The position numbers and the translations under genes are program-made. A DNA stretch of 64,000 nt from contig NZ_CP017415.1 in the NCBI RefSeq assembly GCF_001753245.1, positions 248,001 through 312,000 on the forward strand. The letters are read 5' to 3'. Shown one piece after another: positions 9,066 to 17,364 of this stretch (positions are counted from its first letter, which is position 1; each line of letters starts with the position of its first letter). Under the pieces are notes generated by a model. It did not search any database, had not been told where the DNA came from, and saw only the letters and a list, made by a program, of their open reading frames with translations. Source of the DNA: Acidihalobacter yilgarnensis. GTDB taxonomy: Bacteria > Pseudomonadota > Gammaproteobacteria > DSM-5130 > Acidihalobacteraceae.

Positions 9066-9924
9066 TGCTTGCCCCTATTTTGTCCGAAGGATTGCGTGAT
9101 GCGATCGAGAATGATCGCGAGGATGACGACGGCAAGGCCGCCGACGAAGCCCTTGCCGACATCAAGCTGAGTGATGCCTTGCAGGACGACGTTGCCGAGA
9201 CCGCCGGCGCCGATCATCGCGGAGATGACCACCATTGACAGACCCAGCATGATGGACTGATTGACGCCCGCCATGATCGACGGCAGTGCGCTGGGTAGCT
9301 GTACCTTGATCAGCATCTGCCACCAGGTGGCGCCGAAGGAATTGGAGGCCTCCACCAGTTCGTGGGGACCTGGCGGATGCCGAGTGTGGTCAGCCGGATC
9401 AGCGGCGGGAGTGAGAAGATCACGGTCGAGAGTACGCCGGGCACCAGACCCAGCCCGAAGAAAATGACCGCAGGGACCAGATACACGAAGGCCGGCATGG
9501 TCTGCATGATGTCCAGCACCGGTCGCATGATGCGGTCGGCAAGGTCGCTGCGCCCGGCAATGATGCCGAGCGGCAGGCCGATGATTACAACCATCAGCTC
9601 GGCCGCGAGCACCAGCGCAAGGGTTTCCATCAGCGCTGCCCAGTAGCCGAGATTGAGGACCAGCAGCAGGCCGAGCACGGCGAACGCAAATAGCCCCCAG
9701 GCGGCCTTGCGGCGCCAGCCAAGCAACCACAGCGAGAGGACCGCGACGATTGCAATGGCGAGGAAGGGCGGTAGAGCGAGCAAGCCGTTCTTGAGCCCGG
9801 CGATGATGAAATGCACGCTGGCGGTGATGGCGTTGAAGGCGCCGGCATAGTGTTCGGTCAGGTAGTTCACGGCGTTGCTGACGCCCTGACCGATCGGTAA
9901 GGGGGTTCCCAGTTCAAAGCTCAT
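9062..9924 (-). pseudogene. Glycine betaine ABC transporter permease, one-base frameshift
   Basis: The first frame (from 9924) gives the N-terminal domain up to [10 protein letters not shown]; the second frame continues [16 protein letters not shown] through [16 protein letters not shown] and [11 protein letters not shown] to the stop at 9062. Joined, they make about 287 residues, normal for an OpuAB/ProW permease, including the binding-protein-dependent transport signature (EASNSFGA). The break is at 9362-9366, where the minus strand has GTCCCCAC and five Cs would restore the frame. The genes on both sides are intact, so a sequencing error is likely. It would form the channel with the ATPase encoded at 9999-11273. 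Confidence 0.85.
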
Positions 9925-9998
9925 GGCAATGCCTCGATGCGTTGTCTCTATGGGCGAACACGGATTTGCGAAATGGGCGGGCGCGAGACGCCAGGCCG

Positions 9999-11273
9999 TC
10001 AGGCGATTTCGGCGTCGTCCGTTTCGGGGTCGACGCGTGGCGGGTCGGCCGAGTTCTCATTCGTGATGTCACCCGTGGTGTTGTCGCCTTGCGCCAAGGC
10101 AGCCAGCAGGGTGCTTTTGTCGATCACGCCGATCAGGCGCTGGCGAGGATCGAGCACGACCACCGGCGAGGTCTTCTCGGTGACCAGATTGATCAGGTCG
10201 CTCAAATTCGTGTCGGGATCGGCGACCGGCAACGGATGTAGGCTGCCCGGATCCAACCGTTCCTGGTCACGCTGTCGGATGGCCTCGTCGAGACCAACGT
10301 ATCCCTGTACCTGGCGGCCATTGTCGACCACGACGAGGCCGCCGAAGCCGCTACGCTCGATCTTGCGCAGCAGGGTGCGCGGCGAGTCCTTGATGTGTCC
10401 GGTGGTGGTCGGTTGGCGCATGATCTGCGAGGCCGTGAGCACCTGAGTGCGATCCGCGCCTTCGACGAAGGCGGAGACGTAGTCGTCGGCCGGGTGCGCA
10501 ATGATCTCTTCCGGTGTGCCGACCTGGATCAGCAGCCCGTCGCGCATGATGGCGATGCGGTTGCCGAGTTTGAGCGCCTCGTCCAGGTCGTGGGAGACGA
10601 ATACGATGGTCTTGCCAAGCCGATCCTGGATTTCCAGCAAGTCATCCTGGAGTTGGCTGCGGATCAGCGGGTCGAGTGCGCTGAAGGCTTCGTCCATGAG
10701 CAGGATTTCAGGATCGGCGGCCAGCGCCCGGGCGAGGCCTACGCGTTGTTGCATGCCGCCGGAAAGTTCGGAGGCGTAGCGCGTCTCGTAGCCCGCCAAA
10801 CCGACGGTTTCGATGACTTCTTGTGCGCGTCGCTGGCGCTCTGCCTTGGGCACACCCTGAATTTCGAGTCCGAATTCTACGTTGCCCATGACGGTGCGAT
10901 GGGGCAGCAGCGCGAAGCTCTGGAACACCATGCCGAACTTGCGCCGCCGTAGGGCACGCAGGGCCTTTGGCTTGAGGCGCGTGATGTCGTCGTCGTCGAT
11001 GAGGATTTGACCGGCGGTGGGTTCGTGCAGGCGGTTGATGAGCCGTAGGAGCGTGGACTTGCCGCTACCGGAGAGCCCCATGATGACGAAGATTTCGCCG
11101 CTGCGAATCTCCAGTGAGACGTCGAGGGTGCCGACGACTGCGTTGTGTGCCTGTTGAACTTCGCGTTTTGTCTTGCCCTTGCGCAGTTCTGCGAGGGCCT
11201 TGCCGGCCTGTCGCCCGAAAATCTTGCTGACCCCCGTCAAGCGGATCCTTGTCCGCGTGTTTTCCGACATCAA
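9999..11273 (-). CDS. Glycine betaine ABC transporter ATP-binding subunit with CBS domains
   Basis: A 424-residue ATPase of the OpuAA/ProV type. Walker A is GLSGSGKST (66-74), the Q-loop is in FQSFALLPH, the signature is LSGGMQQRVGLARAL and Walker B is ILLMDEAFSALDP. Two CBS domains follow (about 285-400; RQVQGYVGLDEAIRQ, SPVVVLDPRQRLIGVID), which in the family sense ionic strength and gate transport. First gene of the operon ATPase-permease-binding protein. The N-terminal RKGKTKREVQQ insertion between strands is typical of ProV. It powers uptake of compatible solutes under osmotic stress. Confidence 0.9.
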   Translation of the reverse strand: MMSENTRTRIRLTGVSKIFGRQAGKALAELRKGKTKREVQQAHNAVVGTLDVSLEIRSGEIFVIMGLSGSGKSTLLRLINRLHEPTAGQILIDDDDITRLKPKALRALRRRKFGMVFQSFALLPHRTVMGNVEFGLEIQGVPKAERQRRAQEVIETVGLAGYETRYASELSGGMQQRVGLARALAADPEILLMDEAFSALDPLIRSQLQDDLLEIQDRLGKTIVFVSHDLDEALKLGNRIAIMRDGLLIQVGTPEEIIAHPADDYVSAFVEGADRTQVLTASQIMRQPTTTGHIKDSPRTLLRKIERSGFGGLVVVDNGRQVQGYVGLDEAIRQRDQERLDPGSLHPLPVADPDTNLSDLINLVTEKTSPVVVLDPRQRLIGVIDKSTLLAALAQGDNTTGDITNENSADPPRVDPETDDAEIA

Positions 11274-11323
11274 TAAACCTGTGTTGTGTGCAACGCCTTC
11301 TTACCCTAACGCATCGACCGGTG

Positions 11324-11341
11324 CAGGGCAAAGTCGCCCTG
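11324..11341 (-). terminator. Hairpin between cysQ and the betaine operon
   Basis: CAGGGC (11324-11329) pairs with GCCCTG (11336-11341) across six bases. It lies downstream of cysQ and upstream of the betaine operon on the minus strand. No T run follows, so it may be a weak terminator or a leader structure of the betaine mRNA. Confidence 0.25.
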
Positions 11342-11387
11342 GGGCGGGTGTGGTTGTTTGGCGCGCGCGGTTGGCGAGCGCGTTTAT

Positions 11388-12206
11388 TTAGTCGCCGCTG
11401 AGTGTGGCCCAGTCGCGGCTGTCGTCGCCGAAGGCGAGAAAGTGGGGATTAAGCAGGGATTCTTTGGTGTTATAGCGTAGTCGGTGTCCGTCGGTGTCGG
11501 TCAGGCGCCCGCCGGCTTGCTCGAGTACGCATTGAGCGGCGGCGGTATCCCATTCGGAGGTCAATCCCAAGCGCGGGTAGAGATCGGCCACGCCTTCGGC
11601 GACTAGGCAGGTCTTGAGCGCGCTGCCCATGCTGATCAGCTCGTGCGTGCCAATACGTTCGAGCATGTCCTGGAGACGGGCGCTGGCGTGCGAGCGTGAG
11701 CCGGCCACGGTCGGGCAGTCGGGCGTGGGTCGCACGCGGATGGGTTGGGCTGCTGCGTCACCATCCTGACGCCAGGCGCCCGCACCTTCGGCGCCGAAGT
11801 AGCAGATATCGAGCGCGGGGGCGTAGACCACGCCGAGGATGGCGTCGTGGGCGTGGACCAGGGCTATGTTGACGGTGAACTCGCCGTTGCGCTTGATGAA
11901 TTCGCGAGTGCCATCCAACGGGTCGATCAGCCAATAGGTCGCCCAGCGCGCGCGTTCCTCGAAGGAGATAGATTCCGATTCCTCGGAGAGAATCGGGTGT
12001 CTTGGGGAGAGGGCGGCCAGCTGCTCGACGATCAGGTGGTGGGCGGCGTAGTCGGCGGCGGTGACCGGGGTTTGGTCGGCCTTGCGCTCGATATCGAAGT
12101 CCTTCGATTCGTAGATCGACATGATCGATTCGCCGGCTGCACGGGCGATCTTGCAGATGCTGGGCAACAGCTCGCCGAGGTATGCGTGTCCGGGGTGTGT
12201 GCTCAT
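11388..12206 (-). CDS. cysQ: 3'(2'),5'-bisphosphate nucleotidase
   Basis: A 272-residue member of the Mg-dependent inositol monophosphatase-like family. Metal and substrate motifs are LSEESESISFEERA and YWLIDPLDGTREFIKRNGEFTVNIAL (about 88-113; DPLDGT is diagnostic), plus EWDTAAAQCVLEQAGG (about 222-237). CysQ hydrolyses 3'-phosphoadenosine 5'-phosphate, a by-product of sulfate activation, to AMP. Its start overlaps the stop of nudE (ATGA), so both are cotranscribed, nudE first. This nudE-cysQ pairing is common in gammaproteobacteria and links two nucleotide clean-up hydrolases. Confidence 0.9.
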   Translation of the reverse strand: MSTHPGHAYLGELLPSICKIARAAGESIMSIYESKDFDIERKADQTPVTAADYAAHHLIVEQLAALSPRHPILSEESESISFEERARWATYWLIDPLDGTREFIKRNGEFTVNIALVHAHDAILGVVYAPALDICYFGAEGAGAWRQDGDAAAQPIRVRPTPDCPTVAGSRSHASARLQDMLERIGTHELISMGSALKTCLVAEGVADLYPRLGLTSEWDTAAAQCVLEQAGGRLTDTDGHRLRYNTKESLLNPHFLAFGDDSRDWATLSGD

Positions 12207-12754
12207 AGTCGCCCCTCCCGCAGGCGGTCGCGCGTCAGGTAGAGCGCGGCTAGGCTGCGCGCCTCGGTAAAGTCTTCACGGTCGACCAGTGCGTCGATAT
12301 CAGCCAGCGACCAGGGCACCACTTCGATCTCCTCAGGCTCGTCGCCTTGCAGGCGCTGGGGATAGAGATCCCGCGCCAAAATTACTTGTGTGAGGTGGGT
12401 CATATAGCCTGGGGCGACGCTGAAATCGGTCAGGTGGACCAAGTGCCGGGCGCCGTGCCCGGTTTCCTCCATCAGCTCGCGGTTGGCCGCAGCCAACGGA
12501 TCTTCGCCCGCCTCGATACGCCCCTTGGGCAGGGCCAGTTCGTAGGCCTCGCGGCCGGCGGCGTATTCGCGGATCAGAAGCACGGTGTCGTTGTCGACTA
12601 GCGGCACCACCAGCACGGCACCGCCATCCGCACCGACGAGGCGTTCGTAGCTGGCCAGTGCGCCATTGGCGAATTCCAGTTCGAGGGCTTCGACGCGAAA
12701 AATGCGGCTTTGTGCCACGGTTTTGCGGTCGAGAATGCGAGGCTTTTCGAGCAT
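12203..12754 (-). CDS. nudE: ADP-compounds hydrolase NudE (Nudix)
   Basis: A 183-residue Nudix hydrolase. The Nudix box runs from G78 to G99 (GRIEAGE, then REL and MEETG), with every consensus residue of GX5EX7REUXEEXG in place. NudE cleaves ADP-ribose, diadenosine polyphosphates and NADH to AMP and a phosphorylated partner. Upstream of the box, VLLIREYAAGREAYELALPKG is typical of the ADP-ribose-type subgroup. It is translationally coupled to cysQ, which follows. About 45 bases separate its start from the YkgJ gene stop, so transcription from the queC cluster could continue into it. Confidence 0.88.
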   Translation of the reverse strand: MLEKPRILDRKTVAQSRIFRVEALELEFANGALASYERLVGADGGAVLVVPLVDNDTVLLIREYAAGREAYELALPKGRIEAGEDPLAAANRELMEETGHGARHLVHLTDFSVAPGYMTHLTQVILARDLYPQRLQGDEPEEIEVVPWSLADIDALVDREDFTEARSLAALYLTRDRLREGRL

Positions 12755-12799
12755 TCAGGAAGTATGCGGGGAACAGGCTCTCTCATCAAGTTGGGACAT

Positions 12800-13216
12800 T
12801 CACTCACCCCAGCGCGGAAAGCGCCGGTAACAGTAGCTCAGCAAATCGTCGTAGCCATGGAAATACAGCTCGAATCCAGGCTCGGCCGGGGCATCGAATT
12901 CGCAGAAGTCGTTGCTGTATTCGCGACAGATCGCCGGGCGTTGTTCGTAGATGCCGCAACGGCCGTCGGGTTCCAAATGCGTGCAGCGGCTATCGATCAG
13001 GAGATACCAGCCGTCGCCGTCGCGGTAGACATGTACGCCACGATGGGAAACTTGCCAGAGGAGATGATCGAAGTCGTGCTTGCTGCGCGGCGCGGGGATC
13101 TTCTGGGTAATGTAGGTGCAGCACAGTGCGCCGGTGCAGAATCCGCATTTGTTTTCGGGCGTGATCGTGCGGCGTACGCGGATGGGGATGTCCGAGAAGC
13201 GTGGCGGTGCGTTCAT
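12800..13216 (-). CDS. YkgJ-family cysteine cluster protein
   Basis: A 138-residue protein of the YkgJ/UPF0153 family of presumed iron-sulfur or zinc proteins. The cysteines are in CGFCTGALCC (about residues 23-32), CTHLEPDGRCGIYEQRP and AICREYSNDFC. The C-terminal half contains EPGFELYFHGYDD. No enzyme activity is established for the family. Its start overlaps the stop of the small gene upstream (ATGA), placing it as third gene of queC-small-ykgJ. Confidence 0.75.
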   Translation of the reverse strand: MNAPPRFSDIPIRVRRTITPENKCGFCTGALCCTYITQKIPAPRSKHDFDHLLWQVSHRGVHVYRDGDGWYLLIDSRCTHLEPDGRCGIYEQRPAICREYSNDFCEFDAPAEPGFELYFHGYDDLLSYCYRRFPRWGE

Positions 13217-13461
13217 TTGACGGGCGTTGGCAGGTTGCGGATCAGGTCGAGGCGGATGCGTACTTCGGTGCCTTGTTCGTCGCAGGCTCGTAGATAGCCC
13301 GGCCCCGCCGGGTCGTTGATGACCTCCAGCGGACGGATGCGGCCGAGATAGGCGGCGTCGCTGGCCTCGTCGGCCCAGTGTAAATTGAGAGTTTCGCCGG
13401 TGAGTACGGCGATTTCGAGGCGCTCGCGAACGTGGCCTGGCACGGGCTGGGGCGGTTTCAT
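13213..13461 (-). CDS. Small conserved-looking hypothetical protein (82 aa)
   Basis: An 82-residue protein beginning MKPPQPVPGHVRERLE. It has no cysteines that would form a metal site and no membrane helix; the pattern of short beta strands (LNLHWADE, YLGRIRPLEVI, VRIRLDLIRNL) could be a small Sm-like or Rof-like barrel, which is a guess from strand spacing. The ATG at 13461 overlaps the queC stop and the TGA overlaps the ykgJ start, so it is a real coupled gene in this trio. I do not recognise the family. Confidence 0.6.
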   Translation of the reverse strand: MKPPQPVPGHVRERLEIAVLTGETLNLHWADEASDAAYLGRIRPLEVINDPAGPGYLRACDEQGTEVRIRLDLIRNLPTPVK

Positions 13462-14129
13462 GGTTGATCCTCCGATGGGTTCAAGGCCGGATCGATGCGG
13501 CCGGCGGCGGCAAAGGCTGCCCGACGCTTCACACACTGCGGGCAGCCGCCGCAGGGGCGATCGCGGCCGAGCAGACAACTGTAGGTACAGGCATAATCCA
13601 CGCCCAGCGTACCGCCGAGGCGAATGATTGCGGCCTTGTCGAGCGCGATCAAGGGGGCCTCGACCACAATTTCGGACAGATGTGCCGCCAGGGTACGGAA
13701 GTGCTCTACGAAGGTGGGCGAGCCGCTGGGGTAGGCCTCTGCATCTTCGCGATTGAGCGCCAGACACAGGCGTCGCACATGCCGCTCGGTGGCGAAGCTC
13801 AGGGCGAGGCTGAGCAGTATCAGGTTGCGATGCGGCAAAGGGACATGCGGTTGCCAGGTACGGCCCCGACGGAAGGCCGCGCCGACTTGAGAGAGGTCGA
13901 GCGTCTCCAGTTCGAGCCCCAGAGCGAGGCATTGGGATTTGGCGGCGGCACACTCGCGGGCACTTGCACGCTGGGCGTAATCGACGAAGAGTGCGAGGAC
14001 CGGGCCATCGCGGTATTCACGATGCAGCAGGGTCGCGCTCTCGATGCCGCCGCTGAGTAGTACCAGCGTAGGAGAAGAAAATGTGGCCTGAGAATCGCCG
14101 CCCTTCACAAAAGATTCACGAACTTGCAT
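13458..14129 (-). CDS. queC: QueC-like 7-cyano-7-deazaguanine synthase (PP-loop ATPase)
   Basis: A 223-residue PP-loop enzyme. The ATP loop is LSGGIESATLLH (about residues 25-36), and the C-terminal zinc site is CLLGRDRPCGGCPQC followed by VKRRAAF, exactly the QueC arrangement. QueC converts 7-carboxy-7-deazaguanine to preQ0 on the way to queuosine. The PP-loop has Glu where SGGxDS is usual. A GTG one codon upstream (14132) is an alternative start; the ATG at 14129 is preferred. First gene of an overlapping trio with the small protein and the YkgJ protein. A divergent QueC-like role is possible because no other queuosine gene is nearby. Confidence 0.75.
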   Translation of the reverse strand: MQVRESFVKGGDSQATFSSPTLVLLSGGIESATLLHREYRDGPVLALFVDYAQRASARECAAAKSQCLALGLELETLDLSQVGAAFRRGRTWQPHVPLPHRNLILLSLALSFATERHVRRLCLALNREDAEAYPSGSPTFVEHFRTLAAHLSEIVVEAPLIALDKAAIIRLGGTLGVDYACTYSCLLGRDRPCGGCPQCVKRRAAFAAAGRIDPALNPSEDQP

Positions 14130-14216
14130 CACCCTAGCGGCTCTTACGTGTCGGACGGTGCGTTGTGCCGCTCACGAAGTTTCGCAGTTTTGTCATAAAT
14201 AATTGAGGAGGTTTGC

Positions 14217-15299
14217 ATGTCTACGTCCCTGTCTTCGAACGGGCGTTGGTTGCGCCGGGTTGGCCTGAGTCTTGTAGTGGGTTCCACCCTGTTGGCGGTT
14301 GCCCCGTCGCAGGCGGCCGTGAATGTGCTGGAGACGGGTTCCAGCCTGCTGTATCCGCTGTTCAATCTCTGGGTGCCGGTTTACGGCAAGATGCACCCGG
14401 ATGTCCATATCACCACCGCCAGCACGGGTAGCGGTACGGGTCTGGCGCAGTCGATCAATGGTTTGGCCCAGATCGGCGCTTCCGATGCTTACATGAGCGA
14501 CGCGATGATGAAGCAGCATCCGACGATGCTGAACATTCCCACCGCGATTTCCAGCCAGATGGTTAACTATAACCTGCCGGGCTTGAACCACCATCACCTG
14601 AACCTGAGTGGTCCGGTGCTGGCCGACATCTATGCCGGCAAGATCACCAAGTGGGACGACAAGCGCATTGCCGAGATGAACCGTGGCGTGCACCTGCCCG
14701 ACCACAACATCATCGCGGTGCACCGCAGCGACGGTTCCGGCGACACCTTCATCTTCACCCAGTACCTGAGCAAGTCCACCAAGTGGTGGATGGACAAGTA
14801 CGCCTACGGCACCAGCATCAGCTGGGCGCCCGTGCAGGGTGCGATCGGTGCCGAGGGCAACCCAGGCATGGTCGACGCGCTGAAGAACAATCCTTACTCC
14901 ATCGCCTACGTCGGCGTCAGCTACAAGCACCAGATCCAGGAAGCCAAGCTGGGTGAGGCGCGTCTGAAGAACCGCGACGGTCACTTCGTGCTGCCCGAGG
15001 TGCGCACGGTCAAGGCCGCTGCCGCGTCGATGGTGCCGCATACGCCGGCCGACCAGCGCATCAGCCTGATCTTCGCGCCCGGCAAGTACAGCTACCCGAT
15101 CATCAACTACGAGTATGCTGTCGTGAACAGCCGTCAGCCGAACGAGACCATGGCCAAGACGCTGAAGACGTTCCTGACCTGGGCCGTTTCGCCCGAGGGT
15201 GGTAACGCGCAGCACTTCATGACGAAGGTGAACTTCGTGCCGCTGCCAGAAAGCGTGGCCAAGCTATCGATCAAGCAGATCGACAAGATCCACGGTTAA
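14217..15299 (+). CDS. pstS: Phosphate ABC transporter substrate-binding protein PstS
   Basis: A 360-residue periplasmic binding protein with a Sec signal peptide (residues 1 to about 33, ending SQAA). The phosphate pocket is in ETGSSLLYPLFNLW, TGSGTGLAQSI, QIGASDAYMSD and VHRSDGSGDTFIFTQYL. It hands inorganic phosphate to PstCA. GAGGAG lies just before the ATG at 14217. The next gene, pstC, follows after a strong hairpin, an arrangement that usually lets pstS be expressed above the membrane subunits. A lone Pho-box-like half site upstream was judged too weak to annotate. Confidence 0.92.
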   Translation: MSTSLSSNGRWLRRVGLSLVVGSTLLAVAPSQAAVNVLETGSSLLYPLFNLWVPVYGKMHPDVHITTASTGSGTGLAQSINGLAQIGASDAYMSDAMMKQHPTMLNIPTAISSQMVNYNLPGLNHHHLNLSGPVLADIYAGKITKWDDKRIAEMNRGVHLPDHNIIAVHRSDGSGDTFIFTQYLSKSTKWWMDKYAYGTSISWAPVQGAIGAEGNPGMVDALKNNPYSIAYVGVSYKHQIQEAKLGEARLKNRDGHFVLPEVRTVKAAAASMVPHTPADQRISLIFAPGKYSYPIINYEYAVVNSRQPNETMAKTLKTFLTWAVSPEGGNAQHFMTKVNFVPLPESVAKLSIKQIDKIHG

Positions 15300-15343
15300 T
15301 TCGGAACTGATTGTGTTTTCCCCTGTCCCATAGGGGGTCTTGC

Positions 15344-15374
15344 GACGGACGCCCGGCCATGCCGGGTGTCCGTC
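15344..15374 (+). terminator. Strong intercistronic hairpin between pstS and pstC
   Basis: Bases 15344-15357 pair with 15361-15374 as a 14-bp stem with one G-U pair and a three-base CAT loop. No T run follows (CCGCTTGTTTGG). It lies 45 bases after the pstS stop and 29 before the pstC start, so it likely protects pstS mRNA or attenuates the downstream genes. Confidence 0.6.
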
Positions 15375-15402
15375 CGCTTGTTTGGGCTGGATAACTACTG
15401 AC

Positions 15403-16359
15403 ATGTCACAATTTCGCATCAGCCTTGGCGCGGTTGCCGCGCTGCTGCCCCTGTCGCTGTTGGCCATCATCAGCTTCCTGGTGGTTTATGCTTGGCCCGC
15501 CATCGAATTCAACGGCATCGGATTTCTGGTGCATAACGACTGGAATCTCGGCAGCATGTATGCCAATCCGGTCACCATTGACGGGCATCAGGTGTTGCCC
15601 GGCGCCAATTACGGCGTCCTCTTTCTGATTGCCGGCACGTTGTTGTCCTCGCTGGTGGCGATCGTGGTGGCCTTGCCACTGGGTGTTCTTTCGGCGATTT
15701 TTCTGGCCGAAGCGGTCCATGGGCATTTGCGTACCGCCACTTCCTTCGTGGTCGAGCTGCTGGCCGCCGTGCCCAGCGTGGTCTACGGCTTGTGGGGTTA
15801 CGTGGTGTTGATTCCGTTCCTGGGGCACCACGTCTATCCGGTGCTGGAACATACTCTGGGTGCCTTCATCCCCTTTTTCGCCGGTCCATCCGGCAGCGGT
15901 TATGGCCTGTTGACCTCGGGCCTGGTGCTCGCCGTCATGATCGTGCCGCTGATCACGGCCACCGTGCGCGATGCCTTGGTGGCGACGCCTAGCGCCTTGC
16001 GCGAGTCTGGCATGAGCCTGGGTGCAACCCGCTTCGAGGTGGTGCGTCAGATTCAGTTGCCCGGTGTGCGCAAGGTGATAATCGGCGCATCGATCCTGGC
16101 GCTCGGGCGTGCCTTGGGCGAGACCATGGCCGTGCTCATGGTCAGCGGCAATGCGCTCAATTACATTCCGAAAAATATCTACGACCCGATCTCGACCATG
16201 GCCGCCTTCATCGCCTCGCAGCTCGACAGCGCGCTGCAAGACCCGACCGGTATGGCGGTGCGTGCACTGGCCGAGGTCGCCTTGATCCTGATGGTCATAT
16301 CCGTGGTGGTGAACGCCGCCGCTCAGCTTATTCTTTGGGTTTCCGGAGGCCGGCGATGA
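15403..16359 (+). CDS. pstC: Phosphate ABC transporter permease PstC
   Basis: A 318-residue inner-membrane permease with about six helices. The transporter signature is SMSLGATRFEVVRQIQLPGV-like (about residue 206) followed by ALGRALGETMAVLMVSGNA, typical of PstC. The large periplasmic loop after the first helix (about 35-70) is also typical. The ATG at 15403 starts MSQFRISLG; the longer frame from 15340 covers the hairpin and is not used. Its TGA overlaps the pstA ATG (ATGA), so the two permease subunits are made together. Confidence 0.9.
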   Translation: MSQFRISLGAVAALLPLSLLAIISFLVVYAWPAIEFNGIGFLVHNDWNLGSMYANPVTIDGHQVLPGANYGVLFLIAGTLLSSLVAIVVALPLGVLSAIFLAEAVHGHLRTATSFVVELLAAVPSVVYGLWGYVVLIPFLGHHVYPVLEHTLGAFIPFFAGPSGSGYGLLTSGLVLAVMIVPLITATVRDALVATPSALRESGMSLGATRFEVVRQIQLPGVRKVIIGASILALGRALGETMAVLMVSGNALNYIPKNIYDPISTMAAFIASQLDSALQDPTGMAVRALAEVALILMVISVVVNAAAQLILWVSGGRR

Positions 16360-17240
16360 ACGCGACGACCCAGACCGACGTATTGGCCACGCCTGCGCCT
16401 CAGGGCAAGCAGATTTATCTAAGGCGCCGTGCGAGCGGTGTGATTGGCTGGACATTGACCACCACGGCCATCGGATTGCTCGCCTTCGTGCTGCTTTACC
16501 TGCTGGGCTTTGTGCTGGTGCGCGGTCTGCAGGCGCTGCACCCCGATATTTTCCTGACCGATACCCAGGGCATCGCCGGCGGCTTGCGCAATGCCATCGT
16601 CGGCTCGCTACTGATCTCTGGCGGCGGCGTACTGCTGGCCGCGCCGGTGGGGATTTGCGCCGGCATTTTTCTGGCCGAGTATGGCGACGGCTGGCTCGGG
16701 CGAACCGGTCGCTTCATGTCGGACGTGCTGGTCGGCGTGCCTTCCATCGTGCTCGGCTATTTCGGTTACATCACGATGGTGTTGTATCTGGGCTGGAAAT
16801 TCTCGCTGGCAGCCGGTGCGTTGACGTTGGCAATCATGATGTTGCCTTACATCGCGCGGACCAGCGAAATGGCGCTGCGCCAGGTGCCGCTGTCCGCACG
16901 CGAGGCCGCCTACGGGCTTGGGTGTGGGGAAGGGCGGGTGATCTGGAGCATCCTGATGCCCGCAGCGAGAGGGCCGATCATCACCGGTGTACTGTTGGCG
17001 CTGGCCATCTCGCTGGGCGAGACGGCACCGCTGCTGTATACGGCCGGCTGGTCGAACTACCTGTGGAGCGGTCAGCTGACCCACGAGGGCGTCGGTTATC
17101 TGACCTACGTGATCTGGAGCTTCATCGGCGAACCCTACGCCTCCGCACACCAGCTTGCCTACGCCGCGGCCCTGCTGATCACGTTGATGGTGTTGGCGAT
17201 CAATCTGATCGCGCGCGCACTGTTTTACCGCCGTCCCTGA
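16356..17240 (+). CDS. pstA: Phosphate ABC transporter permease PstA
   Basis: A 294-residue permease with an N-terminal cytoplasmic stretch, then six helices. Family stretches are GIAGGLRNAIVGSLL, PVGICAGIFLAEYG, GVPSIVLGYFGY and AAYGLGCGEGRVIWSILMP, with SLGETAPLLYTAG near the end. It pairs with PstC. The start overlaps the pstC stop; the upstream ATG at 16335 is less likely. The expected next genes, pstB (ATPase) and phoU, are absent here: the following kilobase holds only a decayed ClC gene on the opposite strand, so the ATPase must be encoded elsewhere if the importer works. Confidence 0.9.
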   Translation: MNATTQTDVLATPAPQGKQIYLRRRASGVIGWTLTTTAIGLLAFVLLYLLGFVLVRGLQALHPDIFLTDTQGIAGGLRNAIVGSLLISGGGVLLAAPVGICAGIFLAEYGDGWLGRTGRFMSDVLVGVPSIVLGYFGYITMVLYLGWKFSLAAGALTLAIMMLPYIARTSEMALRQVPLSAREAAYGLGCGEGRVIWSILMPAARGPIITGVLLALAISLGETAPLLYTAGWSNYLWSGQLTHEGVGYLTYVIWSFIGEPYASAHQLAYAAALLITLMVLAINLIARALFYRRP

Positions 17241-17253
17241 TCGCGTTCGTTTA

Positions 17254-17279
17254 ACGCCCGTGCGGGAACTGGCGGGCGT
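17254..17279 (+). terminator. Hairpin after pstA
   Basis: ACGCCCG (17254-17260) pairs with CGGGCGT (17273-17279) across a 12-base loop, 13 bases after the pstA stop. No T run follows. It marks the end of the pst operon and may act as a weak terminator. Confidence 0.4.
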
Positions 17280-17364
17280 CGGCGAGTTCTCCTCCCAGCT
17301 ACTGCTCGGCGCCGATCACGCCGAGACCCGTGCGGGGGAAATCTTGCCGCCGGTCTACCCTCGG

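Noticed and set aside
14190-14200. TTGTCATAAAT resembling half of a Pho box ahead of pstS
   Set aside because: Only one half matches and it lies just before the ribosome binding site, not in a promoter position.
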